This document shows, piece after piece, positions 6,699 through 8,058 of a stretch of DNA of 8,058 nt. Position 1 is the stretch's first letter; each line of letters begins with the position of its first letter. Made by a program: the position numbers and the translations under genes. The stretch comes from Bacteroidota bacterium (GTDB lineage: Bacteria > Bacteroidota > Rhodothermia > Rhodothermales > UBA10348): NCBI GenBank assembly GCA_024640835.1, contig JAHEEH010000066.1, positions 1 to 8,058 on the forward strand, written 5' to 3'. The notes beneath the pieces are model-generated. The model saw nothing but the letters and a program-made list of their open reading frames with translations. It ran no database searches and was not told where the DNA came from.

Positions 6699-7778
6699 TC
6701 ACTCGGATGCGTTGAACACGGGCGTGAGGGACATGAACGCCAGCCGGACGCGTCCGGTCCCGTTCAGGCGGAGCCCGGCGGGCGCCGCCGAACCGGCGTC
6801 GAAGTGGCCGTGGACGACCAGTCCTGAGTCGACGTAGGCACGCGCATGCCCGGCCTGCGCCACGTAACGAAACGTCCGCCAGCCGGCGAGGTCGGCATCT
6901 CCCGACTCGGACACCAGCAGATCGCCGGACTCCGCGCGGCCCAGGCGGGCGGTCCCGTTTCCGAAGGAAGCGAACCGGAAGTTGTCCGCGCCGGCCACCT
7001 CGTGAGCGACCATCATCGTCCCGTCGAACTCCGACAGGTCCGCCTCGAAGTCGATCTGGACCCCGTCGAACGGCTCGGAGAACGTGAAGAACAGGGTCTC
7101 GCTCTCCAGCTCCAGCTCGAGGACGTCACCCCGCCCGGCCGCGTCGACGAGGGACGACCGGAACGCGCCCGGTTTGCCCTCGAGCCACGTCACCGCGCCC
7201 TGCCAGGCGGCAGCCCTGGATGGGGCCCAGGACCACGCCCCGTCCTCCAGGCGGACGAGACCGCCGTCGGCGGTCGATGCGGAATCGAACGCGACCACGG
7301 GTCTGCCGACGGGGAGGTCTTCGACCGCCTGCACGCCGACGCCCAGGCGGAAGACGAGCTCGGCGCCGTGGTGGGCGGTAACCGTCATCAGGCCCACCGA
7401 GGCCAGGCCGCCCAGGAAGAGCAGAAGACGCACTGCCGTGCGACGGCCCAGGGCGCTGACCGAGACGGGAAGCCGGAAGAGCGCGTACGCGGCGACCACG
7501 TACAGCGTCCACTCGCCGAGCTCGGTATGCTCGGCCAGCAGGCCCTGCGCCTCGGCGCCGATGAACACCTGGTCCGCGGCCATCCGGCCGGTGAACCAGG
7601 CGACCAGGACGGCCGCGGCTCCGCCCAGGAACAGCAGGTTGGCGGCCCGGAGCATGCCCTCCCGGCCTCGCGCGAAGAGCGAGACCAGGTCGACGAAGAG
7701 GGCCGCGAAGAGGAGGGCGATCGGGAAGTGGACGAGGAGCGGATGGAGGCCCGGTATCCAGTCCGGAAGGGTTGGCAT
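6699..7778 (-). CDS. DUF2231 membrane protein with C-terminal lectin-like beta domain
   Basis: A 359-residue protein in two parts. Residues 1-150 are a DUF2231 domain with four predicted membrane helices (about 13-35, 44-63, 88-102, 117-134) and the family opening LHPLLVHFPIAL. Basic loops follow helices 1 and 3 (ARGRE..R, RLP..GRR) and acidic residues follow helix 2, so the positive-inside rule gives both ends outside the cytoplasm. Residues about 155-359 have no membrane helix and look beta-rich. The segment with NFRFASFGNG, GWRTFRYVAQ and ARAYVDSGLVVHG resembles LamG/DUF1080-type jelly-rolls, but this call is by eye. Histidines H12, H17, H84, H136 and H137 all map near the outer face. ATG 7778 is the only usable start in the 51-base gap after the RND gene, and it lacks a good ribosome-binding site, so reinitiation or coupling is possible. 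Its function is unknown; context suggests metal or redox homeostasis. Confidence 0.88.
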   Translation of the reverse strand: MPTLPDWIPGLHPLLVHFPIALLFAALFVDLVSLFARGREGMLRAANLLFLGGAAAVLVAWFTGRMAADQVFIGAEAQGLLAEHTELGEWTLYVVAAYALFRLPVSVSALGRRTAVRLLLFLGGLASVGLMTVTAHHGAELVFRLGVGVQAVEDLPVGRPVVAFDSASTADGGLVRLEDGAWSWAPSRAAAWQGAVTWLEGKPGAFRSSLVDAAGRGDVLELELESETLFFTFSEPFDGVQIDFEADLSEFDGTMMVAHEVAGADNFRFASFGNGTARLGRAESGDLLVSESGDADLAGWRTFRYVAQAGHARAYVDSGLVVHGHFDAGSAAPAGLRLNGTGRVRLAFMSLTPVFNASE

Positions 7779-7829
7779 GTCGACGCGAGCTTGTGGGTTG
7801 CCCGGTATAACCCCCGATCGGCCTCCAGG

Positions 7830-8058
7830 TTACGTTAGCCCCTCTGCGTCCTGCGCACGGCCTCCAATCGTGCCCCGGGCCAGCCGTATCCGGTACCAGA
7901 CCACGTACATCGCCGGGATGACGATGAGCGTGAGCAGGGTGGAGCTGACCAGGCCGCCGACCATCGGGGCTGCGATCCTCTGCATCACTTCCGACCCGGT
8001 ACCGGTGCCGACCATGACCGGAAGCAGGCCGATGATGGTCGTCAGGACGGTCATCAGC
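7830..8058 (-). CDS. Heavy-metal RND efflux pump, inner-membrane subunit (CusA/CzcA type), C-terminal end
   Basis: Only the last 75 residues are in the window; the gene continues beyond the right edge and ends at TAA (7832-7830). The segment LMTVLTTIIGLLPVMVGTG followed by GSEVMQRIAAPMVGG and SSTLLTLIVIPAMYVVWYR is characteristic of the last two membrane helices of the heavy-metal branch of RND transporters, which use proton flow to export monovalent (CusA) or divalent (CzcA) metal ions through a periplasmic adaptor and an outer-membrane channel. Metal specificity depends on residues outside the window, so I give no gene symbol. A short charged tail (RLARG...QDAEGLT) ends the protein in the cytoplasm. 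The DUF2231 gene starts 51 bases later in the same direction, and the adaptor and channel genes would be expected to the right. Confidence 0.93.
   Translation of the reverse strand, partial: LMTVLTTIIGLLPVMVGTGTGSEVMQRIAAPMVGGLVSSTLLTLIVIPAMYVVWYRIRLARGTIGGRAQDAEGLT

Noticed and set aside
6691..6702. GTG start at 6702 for the DUF302 gene, overlapping the upstream stop as GTGA
   Set aside because: Plausible for coupling, but MAEYYFAR from ATG 6690 matches the usual family start, so it is kept only as an alternative.
5467..6837. 456-codon plus-strand open frame across the methyltransferase and DUF302 genes
   Set aside because: It runs antisense over three recognisable minus-strand genes and the clpB start without any family motif of its own.
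7795..7813. GGGTT/AACCC inverted repeat in the gap between the RND and DUF2231 genes
   Set aside because: The stem is only 5 bp with a 9-base loop and no T-tract, and it matches no metal-regulator operator I know. It is likely chance in a G+C-rich gap.
1..8058. tRNA, rRNA, CRISPR arrays, insertion sequences, attachment sites
   Set aside because: No clover-leaf or rRNA segments, no spaced direct repeats, no transposase or integrase motifs and no terminal inverted repeats were seen on reading both strands.

Overview
The window is high-G+C bacterial chromosome with no mobile elements, RNA genes or CRISPR. Genes are packed tightly and strong third-position G/C bias leaves long open frames on the wrong strand. 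An ECF sigma factor directly followed by a membrane Ser/Thr kinase with a C-terminal TPR array is an arrangement common in Gemmatimonadota and Acidobacteriota. I favour Gemmatimonadota or a relative, but this is inference from gene style, not from a marker gene.

Layout. (1) Plus strand, 1-2864: the 3' end of an ECF sigma factor gene, then after 22 bases a complete 825-residue protein kinase (kinase domain, one membrane segment, seven 42-residue TPRs). They probably form one signalling unit in which the kinase senses something outside the cytoplasm and controls the sigma factor. (2) Minus strand, 2898-5525: a complete ClpB disaggregase, convergent with the kinase gene (33 bases between stop codons). 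Its 139-base upstream region can fold two stem-loops, one ending just before the start region. (3) Minus strand, 8058 down to 5665: a likely operon, in transcription order the 3' end of a heavy-metal RND pump (CusA/CzcA type), a DUF2231 membrane protein with an added beta-rich C-terminal domain, a DUF302 protein, and a class I SAM-dependent methyltransferase. Spacings are 51, 8 and 0 bases.

How the genes may work together. The RND pump expels metal cations across the envelope. The DUF2231 protein places five histidines on what looks like the periplasmic side, and the DUF302 protein carries two family-typical cysteines. A shared role in metal or redox homeostasis is therefore reasonable but unproven. 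ClpB is housekeeping protein quality control and is probably an independent transcription unit.

No clearly new defence or mobile system is visible. The points most worth a second look are the metal-pump operon with its DUF2231 fusion, the sigma factor-kinase pair, and the potential RNA structure in front of clpB. All intergenic stretches are shorter than 300 bases.
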